Of a stretch of 64,000 nt of DNA, positions 1 through 12,077 are shown in pieces (the first letter of the stretch is position 1; each line of letters opens with the position of its first letter). Under the pieces are notes generated by a model, which worked only from the letters and a program-made list of their open reading frames with translations, was not told the DNA's origin and ran no database searches. The DNA lies in NCBI GenBank assembly GCA_026929865.2, contig CM049410.1, positions 7,802,501-7,866,500 of the forward strand. Direction: 5' to 3'. The DNA comes from Hyperoplus lanceolatus (Eukaryota > Chordata > Actinopteri > Uranoscopiformes > Ammodytidae). Made by a program: the position numbers and the translations under genes.

Positions 1-1338
1 AATGTCTGATGGGAAACGTCTTGCTGACAGGCGGAGCTGAGCGCTAATTGGGAGTTTAAACCCCGTGCCTTTGATGCGTTTCCCCAATTGGTTAGGCAAA
101 AGTCTGACATCACCACTCAAAATTAAATTACGATCCATTCTTTTTGATTTTAATTTATTACTGATCTGAACCCTTGACATAGAAATAATTTGGATGTGTA
201 GTGTAACTCTCCTGTACTGATATATTTAAAAGTGAACACAAACTTGAGTCACATAAGACCTTGGTGAAGTGATTTTTATACCATTAAGATTAAATCATAG
301 GCTTATTTCTAGTGATTTAAATGGTCTGGGAATTGTATTTTACATGTAGTGTCGCAAAGCCAGACCAAAACTACAACAAGTAGTTTGTTTGTTACACATC
401 ATAATACAGTTCATCATATCCATCTCTACAATAATAATAAGGGATATTTTCTTAGATCTTCTTTAACTTTATTTAGGCCGATCATATTCGTTATGTGAAG
501 GGAGAAATACTAAACCTCCTTTATTTGGATTTGTAAATTATTCTTTATCACTTAAAAGTAGGTTTTCTAGTAAAGTAACAAGAAAGATAAAGATGTGTGG
601 GGAATGGGGATATTATATCTCGTTTCTTGTTTTGAAAATGCCCCTCGCTTTTAAAGTGTTTACTCGTCTTTGTGTTGTGTTCTGCTTCTAATCGGTTGTA
701 GCATGTGTAGCTCTTCTACGAATATGTTTCTAATAGGCCTTCAAAATAAAACTAGAAAACGAACTGCATCCGCACCAAGGACGCTACTTCCGACTCGGAG
801 CTGTCCGGCTTCAGTCAGGCTTTTTCGTCACTCCCCCGACTGCACTCGGCTACTCTCGTCTACTTTCCAGATGAGCCACAACGGAGGTCGAACGAGCCTA
901 TTATCATAATTGTCAGCTGTTGTTTTTTTTTTGTTCTTGCTTGGGCATCAAGACTGGGTGTCGGATGGGGATTGTTCCTACGTGTTTCCAGCAGCTATGC
1001 TCAGCTATGCAGCTGCAGCTTCTGCTGAATGAACAACACTTACAGTGGACGGAGACACGAGGGGGAGTGCAGTCATTCTAACACATCCGCATAAACAGAG
1101 AGGAGAGGCAAAAGGAAGGTCAACCATGGCAGACTTACATTCTTGGCCCTCACACTTGCTGATCATTGGAGAGGAAGAAAAGGGAGATGGAGGGGATGCA
1201 AGCACAATAAAAGGTGGATGATTAGGGACTGCGGGGCTATGGAGACATAGGGGATAGAGAACTACAGAGCATTGATTTCAGAAGGTCAGTTTTTCCTTCG
1301 ATGTTGCCTCAGTGTGTGCACGTGTTTTATTGGTATAC
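1..1338. other. No gene recognised
   Basis: AT-rich sequence with short open frames that match nothing I know. No repeat with clear boundaries seen. Confidence 0.5.
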
Positions 1339-1512
1339 TTAAAGCTATAGTGCGTAACTTCTGACACCAGTTTGTAAATGCTGCCATACCAAGAAATACC
1401 AGAGAGAGTTTTGTGGAGCTGGGCTAAATGAACTCCGGTCAACTCGTTTGGCAATGGCTTGAATGTAACAGACATTCATTTAAGCCATGAAAGAGTTACG
1501 CACTATAGCTTA
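1339..1512 (+). mobile_element. MITE, family C, short copy
   Basis: 174 bp with inverted ends TTAAAGCTATAGTGCGTAAC (1339-1358) and GTTACGCACTATAGCTTAA (1494-1512). No coding capacity. A longer, more diverged copy is at 23885-24240. Confidence 0.8.
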
Positions 1513-2630
1513 AAGCAAAAGATGAATGAAAAGAAGCAACAAACAGGTGGAGCGTCTTGTTTGTGTGTGTGTCAGCCTGGCCTGTATTTTACTCAACACT
1601 GTCACTATAAGGGGAGGAAGTCAGGGCCTTGCCTGCGGTTTAGACATCCTAAATGAAATAGGGAAACATTCAGTATGCTCAGTTCACATCATCAGGACTG
1701 GGGTCAATAATTGCATAGGGGATGTCCAGGAAATAAAAGTCTGTTTGCAATAGGTCTAAATCACTTTCATTTCTATATCAGACCTTCAGCTATGGATTGT
1801 TTATATTTTTCAAAACCTATCTTAGGTCCTTTTGTATGAAGAATACAGTTGTTGTTAATTTGGCATTCAAGCTTGACTAAATGTATTCCAAGACTTATCG
1901 CATACATTTTTGACACAACATAATCATTTAGTATTAAAGTAGAGCTGCGATTTACAACCTCTTTTTTTCTTGACAAATATATTCAAAATGTATTGAATGT
2001 GCCACATTTGTACTTGGCAGTATAGGGGCATAGTGGCATTGTCAATAGTTAAAATTGATAAGAAATGTTGTTAAATATTGTGCCAGCTGGTGCCGATGCC
2101 AGAAGTTGATAAATTGATACGTCGATAAACAGAAAGTCAACCATAGATAATCGAATTTCAAAAAATACAAACTATTTGTCTTCTCTTTTGCACAAAAGTT
2201 CATATCGAAAGTTTACTCTGGACCTTGGGAAAAGTTCATGGCCAACAAACAAAGGTTCCAAATATTTGCTTGTTTTAAGCTTCTCAAATGCAATAATCGC
2301 TCATTCTCTATGTTTTATAATAATTCAAATAAGATATGTTGAAAATGGTTGATGATATCTCAGACTAAATGACTGATGAATGGAGAATTAGAAACAATCC
2401 TTAACACATCCCACTAAGAGTGCAGCAGTGTTATTCACTGAGGTTTGGAGTATAACACCAGGCTCTTCCTTTCTAGGTACTTGTGTTCGAACCAACTAAC
2501 TTTAATCTGTAGAGATGAGCAGATGGGTGAAGTTTATATTTAGGCAGCTCAGATTAGAATCAGGACCCGGGTCAGCGCCCTCGACAGCTTGTAAGTGCGT
2601 CCATCAACACGTATGTATGTTCTGAGAGTG
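1513..2630. other. No gene recognised
   Basis: AT-rich non-coding sequence between a family C MITE and the 905-bp inverted-repeat element. Confidence 0.5.
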
Positions 2631-3535
2631 TTAAAGCGGCTACGAGTAACATTTAAATATCTTTTAAACAGCCTCATGTTTCCTCTGATAATCATAAATT
2701 ACCTTTAACAGCAAACGAGACCATCAGTGCAAAGAAAGACGTTTTTAAATAGTTTTTATTACTGCTTTTGGTCTGGTCGCACACCCAGTCCGATTTTTGG
2801 TTCGCTCGTGCAAGCTCTATGGTCACATATCCGTATTGCTCGCAGATTTCAGTGTGGCGCAACAACGTGAATTGAGAAGCCTATCCCTCCAGGTGAGGGA
2901 AGGGGAGCGGGAGCCTTGTTTGATACAGTTATTTGTCGTCATAATGACTGATAACGGGGCTGAACCATCAAAGAAAAAAAAGAAAATGCAATGAAGAAAA
3001 GCTAAAAGGGAGAGTGATATAGGCTACGGGGGGACGAGGGCGTTGCCAAGAAACGTGCATATAATTTCACGAGAGCGAAACTAGACTGCAGTGTTTACTC
3101 CTAAATGAATGAGCGTTTGGTACTAACACAAAGTTTGCTTTGCTTCACCATCATTTACATCAACAACACAAACACATTACCTCATCGTGATCCATACTAA
3201 CTGCCGTCTATCGTTCATTCGCTTTCTGTGAGGAGTCGGACACGTCTTTCAGCTCCGTGAGAGAGAGTAGTTAGCAATCAGCATTGCAATCAGGTGCGTG
3301 TGGCAGTGACTGGCATTAGTTCATGCAGTGTCAAAACCACTCTCACGGAGCCGAAAAGAGTCCTCACACTTTCAACACACGTACATGCACTATAGGCTAT
3401 TGCTCCCTTCTCAGTTCACACTCACGCGCCTGGCACGCGCTAGTAAACAGCTTTGCGACAGCGGGCGTCGTAAAAATACTACCGCTTTTGTCCAAAGGGG
3501 ACGCCAACGTGCCATGTTACTCGTAGTGGCTTTAA
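2631..3535 (+). mobile_element. Non-autonomous inverted-repeat element, about 905 bp
   Basis: Ends TTAAAGCGGCTACGAGTAAC and GTTACTCGTAGTGGCTTTAA are inverted matches of about 22 bp. Interior has no convincing reading frame. A related piece with CGACAAAAGCGGTAGTACTT lies at about 32669-32760. Superfamily not assigned because no clear target duplication is visible. Confidence 0.7.
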
Positions 3536-3611
3536 AGGGTCAGCTAAAGAGAGCAGTACCTTACCACTCAATCCACTGACATACAGTGACTGTGTCAACA
3601 GAAGACTTTGA

Positions 3612-3613
<2 letters not shown>

Positions 3614-3685
<72 letters not shown>
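3614..3685. repeat. TA microsatellite
   Basis: About 35 uninterrupted TA units. Confidence 0.95.
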
Positions 3686-3989
3686 CATGCATGGTGTCCA
3701 TGTAAGTGAAACACAAGCAGTAACCGCTGATATATATCAATACAAGCTTCCATCCAAATTGAAAGCAGATGTGAAACAAATTTCCCCCAAAATCAATATA
3801 AGCAAATATAAGCTGTTTCCCCATCTGCCATTCTGCCATTAAAGCGCTACAAAAGAAGATAGTAAAAGAAGATGTCGTACTTTTTGATTTCAGTTAACCT
3901 TAGGCAAACGTAACTGTGATAGAAATATTGCATTTATTGCATTCATTTGAGGGACATTAATTCAGGGTCCTTATCACTCTCCATAGATC

Positions 3990-4106
3990 TAACGTGTTGT
4001 TGGCGTGTGCACCTCTTCAAAGAAAGGATTTATCTGCTTCAGTTGGCACTCCCAATTTTGTTGTAAAGGTGACAATAAAGGCTTTCTTATCTTATCTTAT
4101 CTTATC
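3990..4106 (+). mobile_element. LINE-like 3' tail
   Basis: The sequence CCAATTTTGTTGTAAAGGTG followed by ACAATAAAGGCTTTCTTAT and a short CTTAT tandem repeat looks like the 3' end of fish L2/CR1-type retrotransposons. Only the tail is present and no reverse-transcriptase frame is seen. Confidence 0.45.
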
Positions 4107-4116
4107 GTGTCTCTCT

Positions 4117-4586
4117 GTTTGCAGGAGTAAGCGATATATTTGTGTTAACATACTGTACATGTTACATCGCTCTATATTCATACGGCAATCACTTATATAG
4201 TGTATGCGCGATTCATAGCACAAGTCTATCAGTCACTCCATTCTGCAAAGGAGACACTTTTCTTGTATCGAGGAGGGTCTCTCTGCACGTGAACTCACAG
4301 AGCTGTTTACCTGGCTACAATGAAGGCGGCAGGTAAAAATCTTTCCCAATGTTTTGTTTTTATGTTTTTTTTTTATCATGTTTCTTCATACATCATTGAG
4401 GACCCCCTCGAAAACCAGATGCTGCATCTCAAGGGGCTTATCCTCTAATACATTTATGAATATTCACGGATCTGAAGTGTTGCTTGAAGACCGCTGTGCG
4501 TTAATGTCGTGACGTAGGATGGAGTAACTGCAGTCACTGACAGGAGGTTAGCTAAAATGATCCAACCGCTTACCCTTCTGCTTTAA
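4117..4586 (-). mobile_element. MITE, family B, copy 1
   Basis: Begins GGAGTAAGCGATAT and ends CCGCTTACCCTTCTGCTTTAA. Interior blocks (GTGACGTAGGATGG, ACTGCAGTCACTGACAGGAG) match the copy at 11592-12077 as reverse complement. Confidence 0.65.
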
Positions 4587-4969
4587 TCGTCGCACCAACT
4601 TTTGTTGTGTTTTTTTCCAGTATTCAAACGTTCGACAATTTGTTCATACACTCCTTTAAAAATGCAGTGAAATATATGGTAGAAAACACACTTATAATCA
4701 TTAAAAGAAGAGTTTTGCATTTAGCTTATTTGGCTCTATGAATTCATGATGATTCATGATGACTATGACATCTGTTTGGGGAGTGGGGTTGTCAGTGGTG
4801 GTGGGGTTGGGGCAATGGCAGATGGAACAGTTGATGGGGGAGAGGGGAATAAGTGAGTTTAAATGTTACAGGACGAAGATTTAAAATGGATTTTAATGCA
4901 CAGTGAATGCAAGTGAAAAGATATGTTTTTATAGCACCAAAGAGATCTGCAGCTAGACAGAGCTGCCAT

Positions 4970-5018
<49 letters not shown>
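4970..5018. repeat. CA microsatellite
   Basis: About 24 CA units. A second, interrupted CA array follows at 5207-5291. Reading frames across both arrays are low-complexity artefacts. Confidence 0.95.
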
Positions 5019-5019
<1 letters not shown>

Positions 5020-5206
5020 GCATGGCCACACTCTCATGCCCACTAAATGCACACACGCTGACATCAGAACGCTATTCAGCCGTGCTAACTCGTTAGTGCA
5101 TACAGCTGTGTGTAAGCAGACACACACAGACAAAAAGTCACGCAAATGTACTTATGTATGCATGCATGCTGAGGAATGCACTCGTGAAAGCGCACATGTG
5201 AGCACC

Positions 5207-5291
5207 CACACAGACAGACAGACACACACACACACACACGCACACACACACACACACACACCAACACACACACACACATACACACACACAC
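5207..5291. repeat. Interrupted CA/CAGA microsatellite
   Basis: CA-rich array with short GACAGACA and CCAA interruptions. Confidence 0.9.
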
Positions 5292-5593
5292 TCTGGTCGG
5301 CCGGTAATTATTTGCTGGCAGATAAACAGGAGCCATACATAATCAATGAGAGCGGTGAAAACAATGAACACACAGAACAGACGATTGCTGTAAAAAAAAG
5401 AATGGAAGTGGAGCGAAGGAGGAGCGGAGGAGGACACCATGCCACTGGCACAGAAATGAAATGGGGACTGGAAAACAGCGAGGGCGGAAATAAAGCGATT
5501 GTGGAAGGGGAGAGCAGAGTCTGAAATTAACTAGCTAGCGTGGAGGTGGAATTAAGTTTCTCTCTTTTTCCACGTTTCCGTCAGTGTGATATA

Positions 5594-7155
5594 CAGGTCC
5601 TTCTCATATAATTAGCATATTGTGATAAAGTTCAATATTTTCTGTAATGTACTGATAAACATTAGACTTTCATATATTTTAGATTCATTACACACAACTG
5701 AAGTAGTTCAAGCCTTTTATTGTTTTGATATTGATGATTTTGGCAAAAAAGTAAAGAAAAACCAAAAATCCCTATTTCAAAAAATTAGCATATTTCATCC
5801 GACCAATAAAAGAAAAGTGTTTTTAATACAAAAAAGTCAACCTTCAAATAATTATGTTCAGTTATGCACTCAATACTTGGTCGGGAATCCTTTCGCAGAA
5901 ATGACTGCTTCAATGCGGCGTGGCATGGAGGCATTATTATGGAGGCCCAGGATGCTTCGATAGCGGCCTTAAGCTCATCCACAGTGTTGGGTCTGGTGTC
6001 TCTCAACTTCCTCTTCATAATATCCCACAGATTCTCTATGGGGTTCAGGTCAGGAGAGTTGGCAGGCCAATTGAGCACATTAATACCATGGTCAGTAAAC
6101 CATTTACCAGTGGTTTTGGCACTGTGAGCAGGTGCCAGGTCTTGTTGAAAAATGAAATCTTCATCTGCATGAAGTGCCCCAAAATCTCCTGATAGCTAGC
6201 TGCATTGACCCTGCCTTTGATAAAACACAGTGGACCAACACCAGCAGCTGACATGGCACCCCAGACCATCACTGACTGTGGGTACTTGACACTGGACTTC
6301 AGGCATTTTGGCATTTCCTTCTCCCCAGTCTTCCTCCAGACTCTGGCACCTTGATTTCCGAATGACATGCAAAATTTGCTTTCATCCAAAAAAAGTACTT
6401 TGGACCACTGAGCAACAGTCCAGTGCTGCTCTCTGTAGCCCAGGTCAGGCGCTTCTACCGCTGTTTCTGGTTCAAAAGTGGCTTGACCTGGGGAATGCGG
6501 CACCTGTAGCCCATTTCCTGCACACGCCTGTGCACAGTGGCTCTGGATGTTTCTACTCCAGACTCAGTCCACTGCTTCCGCAGGTCCCCCAAGGTCTGGA
6601 ATCGGCCCTTCTCCACAATCCTCCTCAGGGTCCGGTCACCTCTTCTGGTTGTGCAGCGTTTTCTGCCACACTTTTTCCTTCCCACAGACTTCCAACTGAG
6701 GTGCCTTGATACAGCACTCTGGGAACAGCCCATTTGCTCAGAAATTTCTTTCTGTGTCTTACCCTCTTGCTTGAGGGTGTCAAAGATGGCCTTCTGGACA
6801 GCAGTCAGGTCGGCAGTCTTACCCATGATTGCGGTTTTGAGTAATGAAACAGGCTGGGAGTTTTTAAAAGCCTCAGGAATCTTTTGCAGGTGTTTAGAGT
6901 TAATTAGTTGATTCAGATGATTAGGTTAAGAGCTCGTTTAGAGTACCTTTTCATGATATGCTAATTTTTTGAGATAGGAATTTGGGGTTTTCATGAGCTG
7001 TATGCCAAAATCATCAGTATTAAAACAACAAAAGACCTGAAATATTTCAGTTGGTGTGCAATGAATCTAAAATATATGAAAGTTCAATTATTATCATTAC
7101 ATTATGGAAAATAATCAACTTTATCACAATATGCTAATTATATGAGAAGGACCTG
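5594..7155 (-). mobile_element. Tc1/mariner transposon, full length with broken transposase
   Basis: 1562-bp element bounded by target-site TA dinucleotides at 5592-5593 and 7156-7157. Terminal inverted repeats of roughly 210 bp start CAGGTCCTTCTCATATAATT and contain internal direct-repeat copies of the ATTAGCATAT motif, the IR/DR layout of fish Tc1 elements. The TIRs are about 90% alike by eye, so the insertion is not very recent. It carries one transposase gene on the - strand, now disrupted. Confidence 0.93.
5860..6826 (-). pseudogene. Tc1 transposase pseudogene
   Basis: Starts at ATG 6826 (MGKTADLTAVQKAIFDTLKQ) with paired helix-turn-helix DNA-binding domains (SQSAVSRHLSWKSVGRKKCG, RATVHRRVQEMGYR). 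Then the frame breaks near 6455-6503. The catalytic domain continues in other frames: first catalytic Asp in LFLDESKF, a deletion and frameshift near 6150-6190 just before the second Asp block, and the last acidic residue in SPDLNPIENLW (6078 frame). The C-terminus is also shortened near 5925. Several lesions make a functional product very unlikely. Confidence 0.9.
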
Positions 7156-7548
7156 TATTAACGAATGGATTTAGTCTTACTGTGATAGCACGGATCTAGG
7201 GCTTTTCGTTTGGCAGGTGAAGGAACTTTGTCTTTATAAAAAATTTGGAGGAAAATGAAGAGTGATAGCGGTAATACTTGCAGAATGACAATCAAAGACT
7301 TTGCTGTGATCTTTGCTGTAAGGACACTCAGGGTTCCAGGTCAATGTACCATTCTCTTGCTTCAAAGCCTCTAAGAATTTCACAGTCGTCATACACATAC
7401 GTCTGGAATTTGCTTACTCTTTCCAGTCATGGCTGTAACTTCGATGTCCATTGAGGACAAGCATCCATGTATCTACATTTTATAATTGATCTGATATGGT
7501 TAGGACTGGGTCACCATTCTATGAGGTCAAGGAGAACCTTTTGATGCT

Positions 7549-7906
7549 TAAAGGTGGAGTCAGGGATTTATGAAGAACGCTTGTTTACAACTCACTTTTT
7601 GGAATAATCAATATATATCTCCCCACAATGCCCAATGCCTGTCCGTAGCTTACTGTGTGTTCCAGCTGGAGAAAAAAATCCAGTGATTATACACAGCCTC
7701 AGGCCCTGTAAAAGGTCATGTTGCTAGCTACATTGGGCACCCTTTGTTTACAAAACAGTTAACAGAGCCTGTGTATTAACACTATATTTCTTTTCAGCGT
7801 ACGCACAGTTCGGCCAGGTAGTGGATCATGAAAAGATATTCACTGATTTTGACTAGAAGTGTTTTTGACAACAAGCGTTCTCCAGAATCGATGACTCCAC
7901 CTTTAA
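7549..7906 (+). mobile_element. Foldback MITE, family A, copy 1 (full length)
   Basis: 358 bp, nearly a complete palindrome. Ends are TTAAAGGTGGAGTCAG and its complement GACTCCACCTTTAA. Arms of about 150 bp pair through CCTGTCCGTA/ACTGTGTG and AGGCYCTGTAAA, around a small loop CATGTTGCTAGCTAC. The same unit recurs at least seven more times in the window. Confidence 0.8.
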
Positions 7907-9101
7907 ACCAATGTGATTTTCGGAAGGTCAACATCTTTATACCTATTTTGTGACATTTCCCAACATCTACTTGATGGATATACAGCTCAGACATTCATGG
8001 TTACCAGACGATTTACCCTAATGAGGCGATCTCCTGATCATTCCTCTAGTGACACCTGCAGGGTTTCAAATGTTCCACTTTTGCCGTAAAATAACTTAAC
8101 AGCTACTGGTTGGATTGTCAGAACATTTGGCAGCCATTAATGGGTCCCAGACAGTTTTCATTCTATCAGTTGTATCATTAGTGAACTCTTGACACTAGAG
8201 GAAAAGCAAAATGTCTCAACCACTTCTGGATCAATTGGCATGGTTTGGCATCCATCCATGTCCTTCTCAGGGTCATTTGTAATAACGATGGTGACCCATG
8301 GGACAGTTTTGACGTGTCCAATAGCCTTAGTATGTGACCAATTACCGACAACATTGACATAATTCCCAATAGCCTCAGCTGCACTCTTTGTTTAGTGCTA
8401 ATTTGCAAATGGCAGCACGCTAATGCACTGAAATTAGAGAGACATGGCTGTAAACACGTGTATCATTTGAGTGTGAGGCGCAATGTAAATGTAATATGAA
8501 CCTTCTCAACGCCGCTCCCAAGAAGGGGAAAACAAATCATGCCAAGTGCTTCCATGCACTGTGTGACCCATGTCTGGTTAAAGAAACAGATTGGAGCTTC
8601 ACAACAGCCTTTCATTTTGTTTGGAAGGATAAAATGTTCTTAGCCCAGAACATCCTTATCGACCGAGCCTGCTGATCTGACAGATAGCACGCAGCAGCTG
8701 ATGTTGCTCTACAAGGGGCCGACAGCCAAGATACACATCAGCTAATATGGACTGTATACAGTACTGTACTCCCAACTCCAGCCATATCATGGATCATCCA
8801 AGGCCACCCATGTTTAGCATGTACTGTGTGAACTCTAGGCCACCCGAATGTCAGCTGTCACAACAGGCCTAACCACCGGAGAGCTACTGCCTCTGAAGCG
8901 GTGTTTTCCTTCAGGAGAGGCAGCTGCAAGAGCTTCACTCCTGTTGATTTAACGAGTTGTTATTTGACCAGTGGAGGTGTTTCCAGTTTGGATGCCTTGT
9001 GCCTTTCAAAACATATGAAACATAGTTTAAATTTAGCATAAATGCCGACCTTAAAGGATGAAGTAAAAGAAACAACATGTTGGACAAGGGACAAAGCAAA
9101 G
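7907..9101. other. No gene recognised
   Basis: Non-coding sequence between two family A foldback elements. A 76-codon frame at 8178-8408 (-) has no recognised domain and no splice context. Confidence 0.45.
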
Positions 9102-9306
9102 TTAAAGGTGCAGTCAGCGATTATACAGAAATGCTCTTTTAAACTGGTACGTAAAGGGGGCCCGCCATTATCAACATGACAGTTATCAGAGTCTATCCTG
9201 TGCGTTTTTTTCAGCGCACACACAGTACAGGCTGGGAACAGATCGTGCGGAGACATTTTTTAATTTTTGACAAAAAGCATTCTCCATAATTACTGACTCC
9301 ACCTTT
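9102..9306 (+). mobile_element. Foldback MITE, family A, copy 2 (internally deleted)
   Basis: Ends TTAAAGGTGCAGTCAGCGAT and ACTGACTCCACCTTTA, loop in the opposite orientation (GGGCCCGCCATTATCAACAT), and most of the left arm missing. It is nearly identical in structure and right flank to copy 3. Confidence 0.75.
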
Positions 9307-10270
9307 ACATTTTTCAACTTGGAAAACAGCAGTTGACAGAAAACAAGTTAAAATCATGCTAACAAAGAAAAGGCTATTGATGCTCACAGAAATGGAAATC
9401 TGAAGATGTACAGCGGTCATTAAAAACAAGCAAACTCAGTCTGCTTATGGAGATGGTCCTTGATGTTCGATTGCATTGCAAATTAAAATGGGGATTTGCA
9501 AGGAACTCAAGTGTGTAGATACTGCACAATTCCCTTACCTTCTGACTCACCTCTGACTTTATATTAAAAAACAGATGTGTTATGAAAAGACGTATGGACC
9601 AAGAATATGCACTTACTTACAGCAAACCCCTCAAGGGAAAAAAAAAACTGCATTTAGAGTCTGAAATGAGAAACACAAACTTTTTTTTTCCGGCCTACCA
9701 TTTGTGTCCTGAGTGTCTTTCTGCTGGTTTTACAGAGAAAGGGTGAGTGATGGAGTGGTAGAAAGTAGAGTGAGAGACGTGCTTTGGAGGAGAACAGAGA
9801 AAGAACGTGCTGGATGGAAGTAGGGAGGGAGGGGTGGAAGGGAGGGAAGGAGGGAGGGAAACACATCTTTGATCATGCTGTGCGGCTTTTTTTCTCCCCA
9901 TCTATTCAGCGTGGACGCCATCCAAGGCCTACAGTACCTTGCTCTGAGTCCTGCTAGAGTCTAGAGGTGTGTGTCCGTCTGTGTGAGGGTGTTTTCCAAA
10001 ACCCACGTAAGATCTCTTAATCGCCAAGTCCTGTTTCCAGACAGACTGACAGAGTGGAGTGTACATTCTGATCTGTCTGTAGGCCTACATAACACATCCC
10101 CATATGATGTTTACACATTACAATTTCCTGTTGTTTCCCCCTTTATCATCTTAATGTTTCCTTTAGTTTTGAATTTTATTTTACAGCTTGCAAAAAAGGA
10201 AAGTTACAAATACTAGTTGCGCAAAGTGTCTATATGCTCCCAAGTGAAATCATAAAGTGTTGGTTTTTTG

Positions 10271-10460
10271 AAGGTGGAGTCAACGTTTCAACAGAAAGCT
10301 GTTATGTAAAGGGGGCCCGCCATTATCAACATGACCGTTTTCAGAGCCTATGCTGTGTGTTTTTTTCAGCACACACACAGTAAAGGCAGGGAACAGATCG
10401 TGAGGAGACATTTTTTCATTTGACAAAAAGCATTCTCCATAATCACTGACTCCACCTTTA
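10271..10460 (+). mobile_element. Foldback MITE, family A, copy 3 (internally deleted)
   Basis: Shares with copy 2 the same deletion, the loop GGGCCCGCCATTATCAACAT, the GAACAGATCGTG..GGAGACA block and the sequence to the right of the element. Confidence 0.75.
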
Positions 10461-10512
10461 CATTTTTCAAATGGGAAAACAGAAGTTGAGAAAAGACTGA
10501 AAAAAAGACTGT

Positions 10513-10740
10513 TCTCAAAAATCACTTTGAGTCGAAATCAGTGATGGTTATCTCTTCCCGATCCTCTACCTGTCCGTACTGTGTGTGTGTGTTTGTGTGT
10601 TAGTGTGTGCTGAAAAAATCTGGTGTTTGTTAATACACAGCTTAGGCTCTGTAGACGGCATGTTGCTAGCTAGTAGCTATGGTGGGCTCCCTTTGTTTCC
10701 ATACCAGTTTACATAGGCTGTGTACACTGGATATTTTTAT
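10513..10740 (+). mobile_element. Foldback MITE, family A, copy 4 (partial)
   Basis: Left arm (AAAAATCACTTTGAGTC, CTACCTGTCCGTACTGTGTG), loop CATGTTGCTAGCTAG and only the start of the right arm, ending near a TGTACACTGGATATTTTTAT stretch. It lies about 50 bp from copy 3. Confidence 0.65.
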
Positions 10741-11185
10741 ACAGAAGTTGACCCAAAGTGCTGTAAATACAATACAGTAATTATTGAGTCTTTGTGTGGT
10801 CAGAATCAAAGACTTCTCAACATTACCCAGAGTCAGATGATCTCTGTTCAGCGTGAACTCTCTCACCTTGTCATTGTTAACAACAAAGGCCTCCATATTA
10901 ACACATGGTAAGGTCACATGTCAGTATCTCAAATATCTCATCATATTCAACAAACGGGGACACAAACAGCGAGTTACATGCAGCACATGTCTTAGGTCTA
11001 CATGTTCATTAGCTTAGCAGCATGACTTTCACATTGACATAGACATCCTGTAATTAGACAGCATGACTTTGAGTGGGCCTGGAGCTGAAAACAGGGGACA
11101 CTACAGCCCAAGTCACACTAAATTTAGTTTGCATTATTTGGTCCCACGGGGGATAACCGTGCTTTAAGTTAAACTATATTTGCAG

Positions 11186-11345
11186 GGGCGCCCTTAGATC
11201 AGTTGGTAGGGCATCCCCCCACCCACCCGGGCCGGGCCCGTTCTCTGCATGTCACTCCCCTATCTGCCCCATTTCAGCTCTGTCTCTCTGCAATGTCAAT
11301 AAAGCATAAAAATGCCCAAAATATTTAAATAAAAACATTTAAAAA
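11186..11345 (+). mobile_element. tRNA-derived SINE, partial copy
   Basis: Has TAGATCAGTTGGTAGGGCAT (A-box region), TGCATGTCACTCCCC, CCCCATTTCAGCTCTGTCTC and CAATAAAGCATAAAAATGCC with an A-rich tail, as in the SINE at 29034. The B-box region is lost. Confidence 0.65.
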
Positions 11346-11591
11346 AAATACATTTGCTATGATTTTTGGCTTTTGGGAATGTGAAATAATTCAGTGGAGT
11401 GAGTGAGTGAGAAAGCTGATCAAATTGGTGCCAATAAATCTATGTTGGAATAGCTATTAATATAGCTGCTGTTTGCAATGGATGTACAGACTACTATCGT
11501 TGGATTACTTTGAATATGAGGAAAAAGTTTAAAGTTCTGCAAAGACCGTCTTTTTTATAATTTTTCATGAATGTAGTTCAAAATATGTATC

Positions 11592-12077
11592 TTAAAGGTG
11601 CTGTAAGCGGAATGGTTATTTTAGTTAACTTCCTGTCAGTTACTGCAGTTAGCAGTCCCCTCGGTCGTCCCTACGTCACCACATTAATGCACTGCGGTCT
11701 TCAAGCAGCAAGTTATCTAGAATCATCTCAGATCCATAAGTGTGATAAAACATTATAAAAACCATCAAAACAGACATTGGGAAGGATTTTTACCTGCTCC
11801 GCGCCATATGTAAACGCATACACATTCACCCATCAGTTGCTCTGGCGCGCACCTGCAGTGAGACCATGGAGTGTATATATTATATATGAGTGAGACGAGT
11901 GACGGTTTGTAGCGTTCTCTCTTCTGATTGGATAAGTTTATTTGACGATTACATGCAAAGCAGCTGACTGAGAGATCGACTTTATGAAACTCGCACATTA
12001 TGTAAGTGATCACTGTATGAATAAAGAGCGATTTTGCACTTATATTAACATAAATAAACCGCTTACTTCACCTTTAA
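11592..12077 (+). mobile_element. MITE, family B, copy 2 (best ends)
   Basis: 486 bp with inverted ends TTAAAGGTGCTGTAAGCGG and CCGCTTACTTCACCTTTAA. It shares TTCCTGTCAGTTACTGCAGT and CCCTACGTCACC with the other copies. No coding capacity. Confidence 0.75.

Noticed and set aside
4907..5524. 205-codon frame across CA repeats
   Set aside because: Half of it is translated CA/CACA repeat, it has no domain, and it lacks splice context; a microsatellite artefact.
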